Assembly: GCF_042663225.1 (NCBI RefSeq)
Contig: NZ_JBHTAA010000005.1
Coordinates: 1,054,001-1,118,000, forward strand
DNA: 64,000 nucleotides
Direction: 5' to 3'
Source of the DNA: Haloferax namakaokahaiae
GTDB lineage: Archaea; Halobacteriota; Halobacteria; Halobacteriales; Haloferacaceae
Shown: piece after piece, positions 33,157 to 41,585 of the stretch
Layout: every line of letters begins with the position of its first letter
Position numbering within the stretch: position 1 is the stretch's first letter
The notes under the pieces: generated by a model
What the model was told of the DNA's origin: nothing
Seen by the model: only the letters and a program-made list of their open reading frames with translations
The model's database searches: none
Translations under genes and position numbers: made by a program

Positions 33157-34717
33157 TACCAAAGGCGATTTTCCTGTGAACAACACGTATTCGGGCGTTC
33201 CAGTCGGAACGCTCAGTGGCGATGCCGTACAGTTCCTCGATACAACACTCCGCGATGGCGAGCAAGCGCCGGGCGTCTCGCTGTCGCCCGACGAGAAGGC
33301 GAGCATCGCTCGTGCGCTCGACCGTGCGCAGGTCGATTACATCGAAGCGGGGAGTGCCTGCACCGGGCCGGGCGAGCGCGAGACCATCAAGCGCGTCACC
33401 TCGCTCGGTCTCGACGCGACCATCACGAGTTTCGCGCGCGGCGTGCAAGGCGACGTTGACCTCGCGCTCGACTGCGACGTGGACGGAATCACGCTCGTCG
33501 TCCCCGCGAGCGAGCGACACATCGAGTCCAAGGTCGGGACGACCCGCGACGGCGTCCGCGAGACGACCGCCGACCTCGTCGCCTACGCGAAAGACCACGG
33601 TCTGTGGGTCGAAGTCATCGGCGAAGACGGGTCGCGCGCGTCGGCGGAGTTCCTCGAATCACTGGCGCGCGTCAGCCACGACGCCGGCGCGGACCGCTTC
33701 TGTTTCGCCGACACCGTCGGTCACACGAGTCCCGAGCACACCTACGACGTCGTCTCTCGACTCGCCGACCTCGGGCCGACCTCCACGCACACCCACGACG
33801 ACCTCGGGTTGGCGATGGCGAACGTCCACGCCAGTCTCGCCGCGGGCGCTGACCTCGTCCACACCACCGTCAACGGCATCGGCGAACGCGCCGGCAACGT
33901 CGCACTCGAAGAAGTCGCAATCGCGCTCCACCACTGCTACGACGTGGAGACGGTGAAACTCGACGAACTGTACAGTCTCGCCCAGACGGTCGCGTACGCG
34001 ACGGGTATCGCCCTCCCGCCGAACAAGGCCGTCGTCGGCGAGAACGCCTTCACCCACGAGAGCGGCATCCACACCGACGGCACGCTGAAGGACGACGCGA
34101 TGTACGAACCGTACTCGCCGGAGACGGTCGGCCGCGAGCGCCGTCTCGTCCTCGGCAAGCACGCTGGCCGCGCCGGCGTCAAAGCCGCCCTCGACGAACA
34201 CGGCGTCGAGGCGACCGACGACGAAGTGACTGCCGTCGTCCAACGCGTCAAAGAACTCGGCGACAAGGGCAAGCGCGTCACCGACGCCGACCTGCTCGCG
34301 TTCGCCGAGGACGTACAGGGACGCGAACACGACCGCCGGGTCGAACTCCTCGACCTCACGGCCGCCTCCGGCGGTGGAATCCCGACCGCGAGCGTCCGAC
34401 TCCGCGTCGAAGGCGAGGAACGCGTCGCCTCTGGCACGGGGTCAGGGCCGGTCGATGCGGCGGTGAAAGCCGTCAGAGAAGCACTCGGACCGGACGCGGA
34501 CGCCCAACTCGACGACTACCACGTCGATGCGATTACCGGTGGCACCGACGCCGTCGTGACCGTCGAAGTGGCGATGTCCCGTGGTGACCGGCGCGTCTCT
34601 GTCGCCGCCTCCGACGCAGACATCACTCGCGCCAGCGTCGAAGCGATGGTGGACGCGCTCGACCGCCTGCTCGCGTCGAAACCAGCGGTTCCGAACGTCT
34701 CCTCGGCGGACGACTAA
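33122..34717 (+). CDS. cimA: citramalate synthase / 2-isopropylmalate synthase family
   Basis: The 531-residue protein has the HMGL-like catalytic core, opening VQFLDTTLRDGEQAPGVSLS, with THTHDDLGLAMANVHASLAAGA carrying metal-binding histidines, and GENAFTHESGIHTDG. A C-terminal LeuA regulatory domain (about 400-515) follows. It condenses acetyl-CoA with pyruvate (citramalate) or 2-oxoisovalerate; the former is used here from recalled Haloferax annotation and is not proven. Start is uncertain: no ATG precedes the core, so GTG at 33122 or GTG at 33176 are candidates, both downstream of a leader ORF. Confidence 0.85.
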   Translation: MRRLAVKFYASDTKGDFPVNNTYSGVPVGTLSGDAVQFLDTTLRDGEQAPGVSLSPDEKASIARALDRAQVDYIEAGSACTGPGERETIKRVTSLGLDATITSFARGVQGDVDLALDCDVDGITLVVPASERHIESKVGTTRDGVRETTADLVAYAKDHGLWVEVIGEDGSRASAEFLESLARVSHDAGADRFCFADTVGHTSPEHTYDVVSRLADLGPTSTHTHDDLGLAMANVHASLAAGADLVHTTVNGIGERAGNVALEEVAIALHHCYDVETVKLDELYSLAQTVAYATGIALPPNKAVVGENAFTHESGIHTDGTLKDDAMYEPYSPETVGRERRLVLGKHAGRAGVKAALDEHGVEATDDEVTAVVQRVKELGDKGKRVTDADLLAFAEDVQGREHDRRVELLDLTAASGGGIPTASVRLRVEGEERVASGTGSGPVDAAVKAVREALGPDADAQLDDYHVDAITGGTDAVVTVEVAMSRGDRRVSVAASDADITRASVEAMVDALDRLLASKPAVPNVSSADD

Positions 34718-34737
34718 TCGACTCGAAAAACCCGTTT

Positions 34738-34914
34738 TCAGCGCGTCTCTTTGGTGACGAGGTACGTCCAGCCACCGCGGCGCTCGAATCCAATCGCGTC
34801 CTCGCCGAGTTCGGTCTCCGCGTAGTCGGCGATGCGGCCGGTGCTGACGGTCGTCACGTCGATTCGGCGAGTGTCTCGGTCCGAGGTGGCTTTCTCTGCT
34901 ACGTTCGCGCTCAT
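34738..34914 (-). CDS. haloarchaeal microprotein, 58 residues
   Basis: A 58-residue protein from MSANVAEKATSDRDTRRIDV, continuing TGRIADYAETELGEDAIGFE and ending WTYLVTKETR. It looks like one compact alpha/beta unit. A TACATAT box lies about 25 nt upstream on the minus strand, which supports a real leaderless gene. Function unknown. Confidence 0.62.
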   Translation of the reverse strand: MSANVAEKATSDRDTRRIDVTTVSTGRIADYAETELGEDAIGFERRGGWTYLVTKETR

Positions 34915-35088
34915 ACTCTGTGCGACGATGCGAGGGGATATGTATCGAATCCTAGGAGAGTGAAAGTGAAATCGACAGACTGCGGCGGGTCGTGTCACGG
35001 TGTGACAAATCAGGTGGTGACGAGTCCGAGTTGGGCAAAATGCCACAGATTTCGGGCGGTACAAGTTCGCTGAACGCCTAGAGGTAGT

Positions 35089-35418
35089 GTGCCCACCGAG
35101 CGATTCGTCGTTCTCGTCAAACCCTCCGCCCGCCGACGGAACGGCGCAGTCGGGCGACTCGTCAATCAACGCGGCGCGCGGCACGTCTTTTCCTCCCGCG
35201 ACGACGCCGCGTTGTGGGCGCGCGGACTGTCGAGCGACGGCGAGAACCGCGTGTGGATTCGCCGTGCCGACCCGCGCGACGAGAGTGACGCGGACGCCTA
35301 TCTGGTCGGGCGTCGGCTTGCTGGGCGACAACTCGACGGCGCATTCGACAAGCGTCGGCGACGACTTCGCGGCGGGGTAGAAGTCGCGGAGTTGGCACTG
35401 GACGCGTTTCTAGATTAG
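35089..35418 (+). CDS. hypothetical basic protein
   Basis: A 109-residue Arg-rich protein from GTG, with FVVLVKPSARRRNGAVGRLV and VWIRRADPRDESDADAYLVG. Its composition suits a nucleic-acid-binding small protein, but no family is recognised. Its 3' end overlaps the 3' end of the tiny membrane protein on the other strand by 9 nt. No strong TATA box is obvious, so confidence is moderate. Confidence 0.5.
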   Translation: MPTERFVVLVKPSARRRNGAVGRLVNQRGARHVFSSRDDAALWARGLSSDGENRVWIRRADPRDESDADAYLVGRRLAGRQLDGAFDKRRRRLRGGVEVAELALDAFLD

Positions 35419-35517
35419 GTGGACGCCGTACCCGCCGAACAGGAATCCTCGAAAGGCGAGCATGAGAGCGACGACCAGCGCGAGCGCATCGAATTTCTGT
35501 TTCAGCGAGTAGCTCAT
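35410..35517 (-). CDS. tiny single-span membrane protein (35 residues)
   Basis: The frame encodes MSYSLKQKFDALALVVALML then AFRGFLFGGYGVHLI. A basic N-terminus precedes one hydrophobic helix. It resembles the N-terminal half of the next upstream tiny protein (FDAL/LDAL then hydrophobic residues, and GF), so the two are likely paralogues in one transcript. Function unknown; too short for routine gene calling. Confidence 0.5.
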   Translation of the reverse strand: MSYSLKQKFDALALVVALMLAFRGFLFGGYGVHLI

Positions 35518-35556
35518 CGGTTGAGGTTCGTGATGGTGGCCAAACAGCTACTTCGA

Positions 35557-35724
35557 TTAGGTTCGATTCGCCAGCCCCGGTCCGAACGCGTAGATGATTA
35601 CGATACCGAGTAGCAGTCCGAATCCCGCACCGGGTGGCCCTAAGAGTTGGAACCCCTCCACCGCGAGCAGTGCGAGGAGCATGAAGATGAGCGCATCGAG
35701 TCGGAGGCGGAGTTCGTCGTCCAT
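35557..35724 (-). CDS. tiny two-span membrane protein (55 residues)
   Basis: The frame starts MDDELRLRLDALIFMLLALL, continues AVEGFQLLGPPGAGFGLLLG and ends IVIIYAFGPGLANRT. Two short hydrophobic helices are separated by a Gly/Pro turn. The start lies about 50 nt from the structured region after tRNA-Ser. It precedes the 35-residue relative by 39 nt. Similar double-helix microproteins are often found as membrane partners, but no function is known. Confidence 0.52.
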   Translation of the reverse strand: MDDELRLRLDALIFMLLALLAVEGFQLLGPPGAGFGLLLGIVIIYAFGPGLANRT

Positions 35725-35777
35725 GCTACCGGGTCGTGTTAGAGATTTGATTAAATTGTGGGCATGTGATGAGGGGG

Positions 35778-35838
35778 CGAGGGTGAGATTTGAACCTCAC
35801 TCGCAACGCTTCGCGTTGCTCGCTGGTTCAAACTCACC
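35778..35838 (-). repeat. palindrome containing a copy of the tRNA-Ser 3' segment
   Basis: The 18-nt string CGAGGGTGAGATTTGAAC occurs both here (35778-35795) and at the 3' end of the tRNA-Ser gene (35913-35930). Here it forms one arm of a long stem-loop: GGTGAGATTTGAACC at 35782-35796 pairs with GGTTCAAACTCACC at 35825-35838, and an inner stem GCAACGC/GCGTTGC lies between. It may be an old attachment-site copy later folded into a hairpin. Confidence 0.6.
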
Positions 35839-35853
35839 GGTCGTCGCACACAC

Positions 35854-35902
35854 CGACACACGCTGGGCGAGAGACATGAACGTCTCTCGCCGGGTGGTGT
35901 CG
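35854..35902 (-). other. strong stem-loop directly downstream of tRNA-Ser
   Basis: A perfect 10-bp stem GGCGAGAGAC/GTCTCTCGCC with a six-base loop is enclosed by CGACAC/GTGTCG. It begins 7 nt after the tRNA 3' end on the transcribed strand. It may act in termination or 3' processing of the tRNA precursor. Confidence 0.6.
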
Positions 35903-35909
35903 AGAGAAG

Positions 35910-35994
35910 CGCCGAGGGTGAGATTTGAACTCACGTGTCCGAATGGACAGTAGATTTCGAATCTACCGCCTTGGCCGGGCTAGGCTACCTCGGC
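35910..35994 (-). tRNA. tRNA-Ser(CGA)
   Basis: The 85-nt gene folds into a full cloverleaf: acceptor GCCGAGG/CCTCGGC, D-arm GCC/GGC, anticodon stem GTAGA/TCTAC with loop TTCGAAA (anticodon CGA), a long variable arm TGTCCATTCGGACA, T-arm GTGAG/CTCAC with loop TTCAAAT, and discriminator G. The long variable arm makes it a class II tRNA, consistent with Ser. It lacks an encoded CCA, as is usual in haloarchaea. Confidence 0.97.
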
Positions 35995-36097
35995 TTCCAC
36001 TACTTCGTACCTCGCGCACCATTTAATCGGTTTCGATTTCGACAGCCCATGTCGGGGTGAACCAAGGACTAAGTGGTATCCACGCGCCACACACCTC

Positions 36098-37048
36098 ATG
36101 GAAATCCAACGCGCGAGCGAGACGTGCGCGGACGTGCTCGACGCGATTTCGACCGCGGTCATCGCCGAGCGGTCCTTTCTCGAAACGGTCCTCATCGGCG
36201 TCCTCGCACGCGGCCACGTCCTCCTCGAAGACGTCCCCGGAACCGGGAAGACGCTCACCGCCCGAAGCGTGGCGACGGCGTTGGGGCTCTCGTTCTCCCG
36301 GATTCAGTTCACCCCCGACCTCCTCCCCGCCGACGTGACGGGGACGAACATCTACGACGAACGCGAGCGAGACTTCGAGTTCTCGCCCGGTCCTATCTTC
36401 GCCAACGTCGTCCTCGCCGACGAAATCAACCGCGCACCCCCGAAGACGCAGGCGGCGCTCCTCGAAGCAATGGAAGAAGGGCAGGTGACCGTCGATGGCG
36501 AGACGCACGAACTCCCGTCGCCGTTCTTCGTCATCGCCACGCAGAATCCCGTCGAACAGGAGGGGACGTTCACGCTCCCCGAGGCGCAAATCGACCGCTT
36601 CGTCGTCAAATCGGCGATTGGCTATCCGGACCTCGACGGCGAGATAGAACTCCTGCGCCGCCGCGCCGGACGCACCGAGCAGAGTCCGCACGTCGAGACG
36701 CTCCTCGACCGAGACGCCGTGGTCGGACTCCGAGGTGCACCCGAGCAGGTCCGCGTGGACGACGACCTACTGAGCTACATGGCGGAACTCACCCGCGCCA
36801 CCAGAACCGACCGCCTTGTCCGGATTGGGGTGTCTCCCCGCGGCACGCAACGACTGTTCGAAGCCGCGCGCGCGCATGCAGTCATCCAAGGGAGAGAATT
36901 CGTCACCCCCGACGACATCAAGCGCGTCGCCCAACCCGTGCTCGCACATCGCCTCGTCCTGACGCCCGACGCGAGGGTCGAGGATGTGGCCAAGTCGGCC
37001 GTCGTCGAAGACGTGTTGGGGAACGTGTCGGTGCCGACGCTGGACTGA
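36098..37048 (+). CDS. MoxR-family AAA+ ATPase
   Basis: A 316-residue AAA+ protein with Walker A EDVPGTGKTLTARSVATALG near 45-64, Walker B VVLADEINRAPPKTQAALLE near 105-124, and sensor-1 FFVIATQNPVEQEGTFTLPE near 143-162. MoxR ATPases act as chaperones that assemble or insert metal cofactors into partner proteins, often VWA proteins. It faces the DUF58/DUF4129 operon, whose products are typical MoxR neighbours, with a GNAT gene and a lipoprotein gene between, so a shared role is likely. Confidence 0.9.
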   Translation: MEIQRASETCADVLDAISTAVIAERSFLETVLIGVLARGHVLLEDVPGTGKTLTARSVATALGLSFSRIQFTPDLLPADVTGTNIYDERERDFEFSPGPIFANVVLADEINRAPPKTQAALLEAMEEGQVTVDGETHELPSPFFVIATQNPVEQEGTFTLPEAQIDRFVVKSAIGYPDLDGEIELLRRRAGRTEQSPHVETLLDRDAVVGLRGAPEQVRVDDDLLSYMAELTRATRTDRLVRIGVSPRGTQRLFEAARAHAVIQGREFVTPDDIKRVAQPVLAHRLVLTPDARVEDVAKSAVVEDVLGNVSVPTLD

Positions 37049-37053
37049 GTTCG

Positions 37054-37518
37054 TTATTCGATTGGTCGGTAGTAGCTGAGGTACGTGCGGTCGAAGTCGT
37101 GGTCGTACATCGACGTCGCCGCGTCGTTATCGACGTGAGCGGTGATGCCGAGATGTTCGCAGTTCCTCTCTGCGGCCCACTGTTCGACGCGTTCGATGAG
37201 CGCCGAGGCGACGCCCTGTCTGCGATAGGCGGGTTTGACGTACAGGCCGTCGATATGAGTTCGGGGACCGCGGGTGTAGACGGGTGGACTGTCAAATCGT
37301 CCGGCCGAGATGTGCGCGACGAGCGTGTCGTCTGTTTCGGCGACGAGTAGAATTTTGTCGTCGTCGTTGAGCCAGTAGTCGCACGAGGCGTCCGCAACGC
37401 CGTCGTCGTCCAACTCGTTGAACTCCGGTGCTTTGGCTTCTGAATCCTTGAGCCCCGGAATCAGGAGTTCGTTCGTTACTACGGTCGTTTCTGCGTCTGT
37501 TGGTCGTCGAATCTGCAT
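37054..37518 (-). CDS. GNAT-family N-acetyltransferase
   Basis: A 154-residue protein. The acetyl-CoA binding motif A, IDGLYVKPAYRRQGVASALI, is at about residues 88-107, with motif B near the C-terminus in AATSMYDHDFDRTYLSYYRP. The substrate is not evident; proteins of this kind acetylate small amines or N-termini. It is convergent with moxR with 5 nt between stops. Confidence 0.85.
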   Translation of the reverse strand: MQIRRPTDAETTVVTNELLIPGLKDSEAKAPEFNELDDDGVADASCDYWLNDDDKILLVAETDDTLVAHISAGRFDSPPVYTRGPRTHIDGLYVKPAYRRQGVASALIERVEQWAAERNCEHLGITAHVDNDAATSMYDHDFDRTYLSYYRPIE

Positions 37519-37721
37519 CGTGTCTGTGTGAGTCTCTGAGAGTAGTCGCTAAGCGGGACAGCGAACGAGAGGATGGCACCCAACGGGGCGAGCCATCACG
37601 CACAGACGAAAAGGGTCATGCCAAATCCGACTTCGGGTTGACACATAACTGTGTGGGTCGATGATTACCCGCAGACGACGGTCGTTCCAGCCCTGATTTC
37701 TCCACGGAAGACCTCAAACTG

Positions 37722-38117
37722 CTATATCACGATGGTCTCTTCGTCGATTTCGCCCGCACCCGTGACCCGAATCCTCGTCGATTGATGGCCGGGAATCCCT
37801 CTGTCGAACACCACGGTTCCATTGGTAGAGAGTCGGATATCACAGGATTCGCCGTTGGTCTCGCGTTCGATGCGAACCGTCTCACCCGGTTCGACCTCGA
37901 CTTCCTCGGCACGGCACGCAGCATCGAGGACCACCTGCTGGGAATAGTCGCGGTCTACGTATACTTCGACGATAGTCGAGTCCTCACACATCTCCATCAC
38001 GTCGCACTCGTCTGCGTCTGCCGTCGGTGATTCGGCGTCTCCTTCGGACACATCACCCAGACAGCCGGGAAGGAAAGCGACTGCCCCAATCAGTGCCAAG
38101 ACACCTCGGCGTTTCAT
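37722..38117 (-). CDS. small lipoprotein
   Basis: A 131-residue protein. The signal MKRRGVLALIGAVAFLPGC has a lipobox Cys at 19, followed by an acidic spacer and a beta-rich domain containing paired cysteines (CDVMEMC, ACRAEE, ESCDIRL) that may form disulfides outside the cell. No family is recognised. The 203 nt between it and the GNAT gene contain no visible gene. Confidence 0.72.
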   Translation of the reverse strand: MKRRGVLALIGAVAFLPGCLGDVSEGDAESPTADADECDVMEMCEDSTIVEVYVDRDYSQQVVLDAACRAEEVEVEPGETVRIERETNGESCDIRLSTNGTVVFDRGIPGHQSTRIRVTGAGEIDEETIVI

Positions 38118-38165
38118 GTCATAAAACTACGATAACGGTGTAAATGTCTTGTGAGAATTACCCTG

Positions 38166-38663
38166 CTACCGCCGAATCCCCGCAACCAGCGCGATTGCGC
38201 CGACGACGAGGAGCACCACCGCGGCCACGGGTTGCCCGCCCGATGCGACGATGCCAATCACGTAGACCACCGCAGCGCCGAGAGTGAGAACGACGAGCGT
38301 CGTCGCCCCGTGGACGAGTTCGAGCCTCGTCGTGTCCGTCTCTCTCCCGAGGTGGTCGCCCACCGTGAGCGAGTTCTCGGCGAGGTCCCACGCGAGAATC
38401 GACGCGATAGCGGCGACGAGCAGTGCTTCGGTACTTCCACCGAGTGCGCCGCCCGCGAGGAGACCGACGAAGAGCAGACCGCCCGCGACGTCGAGCAGTC
38501 GGCGTGACCCGCGGGTCAACCCGGCGGCGAGTAAGGCGACTGCCGCGACCCCGCCGAGTGCGGCAGTCGTCGCAGAGAACGCGAGCGCGAGCGTCGCAAT
38601 CCCTGCGGCCGATAGCGACAGCGCGGTTCCCGTGCGAGTCGGTGCGCGGGTGATTTCGCTCAC
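38166..38663 (-). CDS. membrane protein downstream of DUF58 (DUF7519-type)
   Basis: A 165-residue hydrophobic protein with five to six predicted helices. The GTG start overlaps the DUF58 stop (GTGA), which favours it over a GTG three codons earlier. It is the last gene in the DUF4129-DUF7269-DUF58 transcript. The DUF number is recalled from haloarchaeal genomes with the same gene order. Function unknown. Confidence 0.7.
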   Translation of the reverse strand: MSEITRAPTRTGTALSLSAAGIATLALAFSATTAALGGVAAVALLAAGLTRGSRRLLDVAGGLLFVGLLAGGALGGSTEALLVAAIASILAWDLAENSLTVGDHLGRETDTTRLELVHGATTLVVLTLGAAVVYVIGIVASGGQPVAAVVLLVVGAIALVAGIRR

Positions 38664-39925
38664 CGCGACCACCCAGTGGCCGCGCGGTCGAGCGCAACCG
38701 CGAGCGACTCGTCACCCCAATCGATAACCCGAATTCCGTGTCGCCGGAGGTCACGGATTCGCAGGTCGCGCTCGATTCGCGCCAGTCGGCCGCCGACAGT
38801 GGACCCTGTGGTCGGGTCGGGCGAGACAATCGTCACCGCGTGGCCGTAGGCTTCGAGTCGTCGCGCGACTTCGGCCGCGTAATCGTCGCACAGCGGCGAG
38901 CAGAAGATTACCTGCGCGTCGCTCGGGAGTCGGCGGCGGAGTCGCTTGAGCGCAATCGTCGGGAAGAACGCCGCCTCGCTGGGGACGGGCGCGAACGCGG
39001 GATGGGTTGCGAACGTCCGTCGCGCTCGCGCTCGGTGGTCGAGACCGGTCGATGGGGCGAGCCAGCACGGCTTCGGGCCGAACGCCGCGAGACCAACTCG
39101 GTCGCCGCTGTCGAGGAGCGCGGGGAAGGCGACGCTCGCGGCATCGACACCGCGCTCGACGGCGGTTTCGGCGTCGCGCTCGGGTGCGACGTGGGCCTCC
39201 GTGCGCGTGTCGATAACGAGAACGACCGTCGCCGCGCGCTCCTCTCGGAACTCGACCGTTGCGAGTTCGCCGGTGCGGGCGCGACGGTTCCAGTCGATTC
39301 TGCGGAGGGGGTCGCCGTGGCGGTACTCGCGTATCGAGGCGAATTCGAGGCCGGAACCGGGGACGCTCGTCTCCACCCGGCCGGCGTACTGCGAGGTGAG
39401 TCCCCGAAGTGGAAGGTTCGCCGTGGCAGCGAGAACCGGTTCACACCGCATCGTCGTCTCGACGTCGATGGTCTCGCGCCGCTCGATACTCCCGCTCGGG
39501 TCGCGGGCGACGATGGTCGTCTCCTCCCACGTGTGCTCGCCACGGATGGCGGAGACGGTGTAGGTGAGCGTCGCCGTCGCGCCGGGTCGAAGGGCCGTTC
39601 CCAGACGGGCGGTTCCGTCATCGACTGCCAGCGCCGGTGGCACGCCGTCGATGACGCGGAGGTCGAAGACGGTGCTTGTCCCCGTGTTCGTGACGGTGAG
39701 CGTGACGTGCACGTCGTCGTCGGGGGCGGGCGTCGAGTCGGAGAGGTCGCGCTCGATTTCGAGGTCGAGCGCCGGCGCGCGAGCGATTCGCGTGTAGCCG
39801 AGGAGGGCGACGCCGAGACCGGCGACGAACAGGAGCGCCGGCCGGCGAGTGAGCACGCCCACCGCGGCGGCCGCGAGGACGAGCCCTTCGAGACCGACCC
39901 AGCGCCTCGTCTCGAACCCCTTCAT
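38660..39925 (-). CDS. DUF58 domain protein
   Basis: A 421-residue protein from MKGFETRRWVGLEGLVLAAA. Two N-terminal helices (about 10-45) are followed by an Ig-like beta domain and a DUF58/VWA-like core with the hallmark GLEFASIREYRHGDPLRRID then WNRRARTGELATVEFREERA. DUF58 proteins are encoded next to MoxR ATPases and are thought to be their membrane clients. The start codon overlaps the stop of the upstream gene (ATGA). Confidence 0.9.
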   Translation of the reverse strand: MKGFETRRWVGLEGLVLAAAAVGVLTRRPALLFVAGLGVALLGYTRIARAPALDLEIERDLSDSTPAPDDDVHVTLTVTNTGTSTVFDLRVIDGVPPALAVDDGTARLGTALRPGATATLTYTVSAIRGEHTWEETTIVARDPSGSIERRETIDVETTMRCEPVLAATANLPLRGLTSQYAGRVETSVPGSGLEFASIREYRHGDPLRRIDWNRRARTGELATVEFREERAATVVLVIDTRTEAHVAPERDAETAVERGVDAASVAFPALLDSGDRVGLAAFGPKPCWLAPSTGLDHRARARRTFATHPAFAPVPSEAAFFPTIALKRLRRRLPSDAQVIFCSPLCDDYAAEVARRLEAYGHAVTIVSPDPTTGSTVGGRLARIERDLRIRDLRRHGIRVIDWGDESLAVALDRAATGWSR

Positions 39926-40542
39926 CGATGATTCGCCCCAGTTTGGTCGGCTTGTTGGGTCGAAGAAGGTGGATCGTCGGCACGCGACTGCCAATCGTCG
40001 TCGCCGATTCGTTCGATTGCGTCGATAGTCCGGCCGACTCGGGCGACGAGCGCCGACTGGCCGGAGAGGAGGAGTCGAAGCCGCGTCGCAATCGGAACCG
40101 AGACGCTCGCACCGAGGAACCGGGCGACCACCCTATCGTCGGTCCACGCGCCGTCGTCCAGTGCCGATTCAGCGTCGTCGGCCGAGAGACCACCGCGAAG
40201 AATCAGCGTGCGCTTTGCGCTCGCTTCGAGTCGGTCCACGACGCGGTTGCGCGCGGCCCATCGAGAGCGGTTCGCCATCGCTGTCACGATATCCGCGTCG
40301 ATATCGGCACCCGGTTGCGGGACGCCGACGCGCATCTCGGGGTCGTCGGTGGACGAGGTGAGCACCGCGGTATCCCGGCGTCGTTGGACGTACCGAAGCG
40401 ACTGAATCCCGGCGAGCGCCGCCACGAGACCCAGAAAGATGTCGGTGAGTTCGAGACCGAGCGGGAGTCCCGCGATGATGCCGAGACCCGCGAGCGAGGC
40501 GACGACGCCGACGAGGAGTGCGAGTTGTCGTGTTCGCGTCAT
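39922..40542 (-). CDS. membrane protein between DUF4129 and DUF58 (DUF7269-type)
   Basis: A 206-residue protein with two N-terminal helices (about 7-50) followed by a charged cytoplasmic domain including DDAESALDDGAWTDDRVVAR and FLGASVSVPIATRLRLLLSG. The position between DUF4129 and DUF58 genes with ATGA overlaps on both sides is the conserved haloarchaeal order. Function unknown; it likely belongs to the MoxR/DUF58 membrane assembly. Confidence 0.75.
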   Translation of the reverse strand: MTRTRQLALLVGVVASLAGLGIIAGLPLGLELTDIFLGLVAALAGIQSLRYVQRRRDTAVLTSSTDDPEMRVGVPQPGADIDADIVTAMANRSRWAARNRVVDRLEASAKRTLILRGGLSADDAESALDDGAWTDDRVVARFLGASVSVPIATRLRLLLSGQSALVARVGRTIDAIERIGDDDWQSRADDPPSSTQQADQTGANHR

Positions 40543-41585
40543 CGGCTGTCCTCTCTCGATTCGCCGTGAGACGCGTCCTGCGGGTCATCTGCATCGGACG
40601 CATCCGCGCTGCCATCTGCGTAGGTCGATTCGATGTTTCGGAGTGCGTCGATGGCGCGGGTTTCGCGCTCTGTGTTCGCTTCGAACCCACCGTACCGGAC
40701 CTCTTCGAACAGCGTCGTCAACGCGGTCACGTCGTCTCGTGACATGCCGGCATCGACGGCGGTGGCGGCGAACTCGGCCGGGGTCGCAGATGCCCGGTTC
40801 GGCACGTCGAGGAGTTCGGTCATCGACGACCACGCGCGGAAGACTTCGTTCTCCACGTCTCCGTCGCCCGCTTCGATTCGCTGTGCGGCGGCACCGGCAG
40901 CGCGTCCGACCGCGGCCACGTCCGGAGAGACGGCCGCTTCGTCAGCGTCGAGCGAGTCGTCGGCGTCGTCTCGGTCGTCGCCCGTCGAAGTGAACAACAG
41001 GACGACGGCGACGGCGAGTGCGACGACGAGGAAGACGCCGAAGAGAGCGGTCGGCACCGGGACGTTCTGGGCGGCGGCGCTCCCGTCACCGAGTGCACCG
41101 CCACCGCCGGCCGGGAAGAGCGAGGCGTTTTCGGCGACGGCGGCGACACGCGACGGGAACGAGATATCCCGTTGGCAGGTCGTCAACAACGCGATAAAGA
41201 GTATCACCGGCGGGCCGAGTGCGAGCGTGATGGCAATCGGTGGGAGCAGCGACCCGGTTTCTCGGTAGGCGAGACCCCCGAGGACGAGAAACGCGAGCAC
41301 GACTGCCCCGAGGAACGTCGGAGAGAGAAGCCACGGGAGACATGGCGTCGGAATACTGAAGTCGCCACCGTCTCCCGGTGTTGGCCGGAACCCGGGTGAC
41401 TCCGTCGCGCCCGAACCCACTCCGCCGGAATCCCCAGCGCCGAACCCGGAGGGACCGCCACCGCTGATGACCGTCGTATCGATGGTCGCCGCGGCGACTG
41501 AGAGGGCAACGACCGCGAGGAGCGCGAGCGCGAGCGCACGGAGGGAAGCGGAGTCCACGTGGGTAGATACCAGTATGCGCGGCAT
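40539..41585 (-). CDS. DUF4129 domain membrane protein
   Basis: A 348-residue protein from MPRILVSTHVDSASLRALAL. It has four or five helices, an external Gly/Pro/Ser-rich loop after the first, and a C-terminal DUF4129 domain (about 235-320: VFRAWSSMTELLDVPNRASA, then TPAEFAATAVDAGMSRDDVT). In bacteria and archaea DUF4129 proteins accompany MoxR and transglutaminase-type genes. It is the first gene of the operon; the region upstream is the predicted origin. Confidence 0.85.
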   Translation of the reverse strand: MPRILVSTHVDSASLRALALALLAVVALSVAAATIDTTVISGGGPSGFGAGDSGGVGSGATESPGFRPTPGDGGDFSIPTPCLPWLLSPTFLGAVVLAFLVLGGLAYRETGSLLPPIAITLALGPPVILFIALLTTCQRDISFPSRVAAVAENASLFPAGGGGALGDGSAAAQNVPVPTALFGVFLVVALAVAVVLLFTSTGDDRDDADDSLDADEAAVSPDVAAVGRAAGAAAQRIEAGDGDVENEVFRAWSSMTELLDVPNRASATPAEFAATAVDAGMSRDDVTALTTLFEEVRYGGFEANTERETRAIDALRNIESTYADGSADASDADDPQDASHGESREDSR

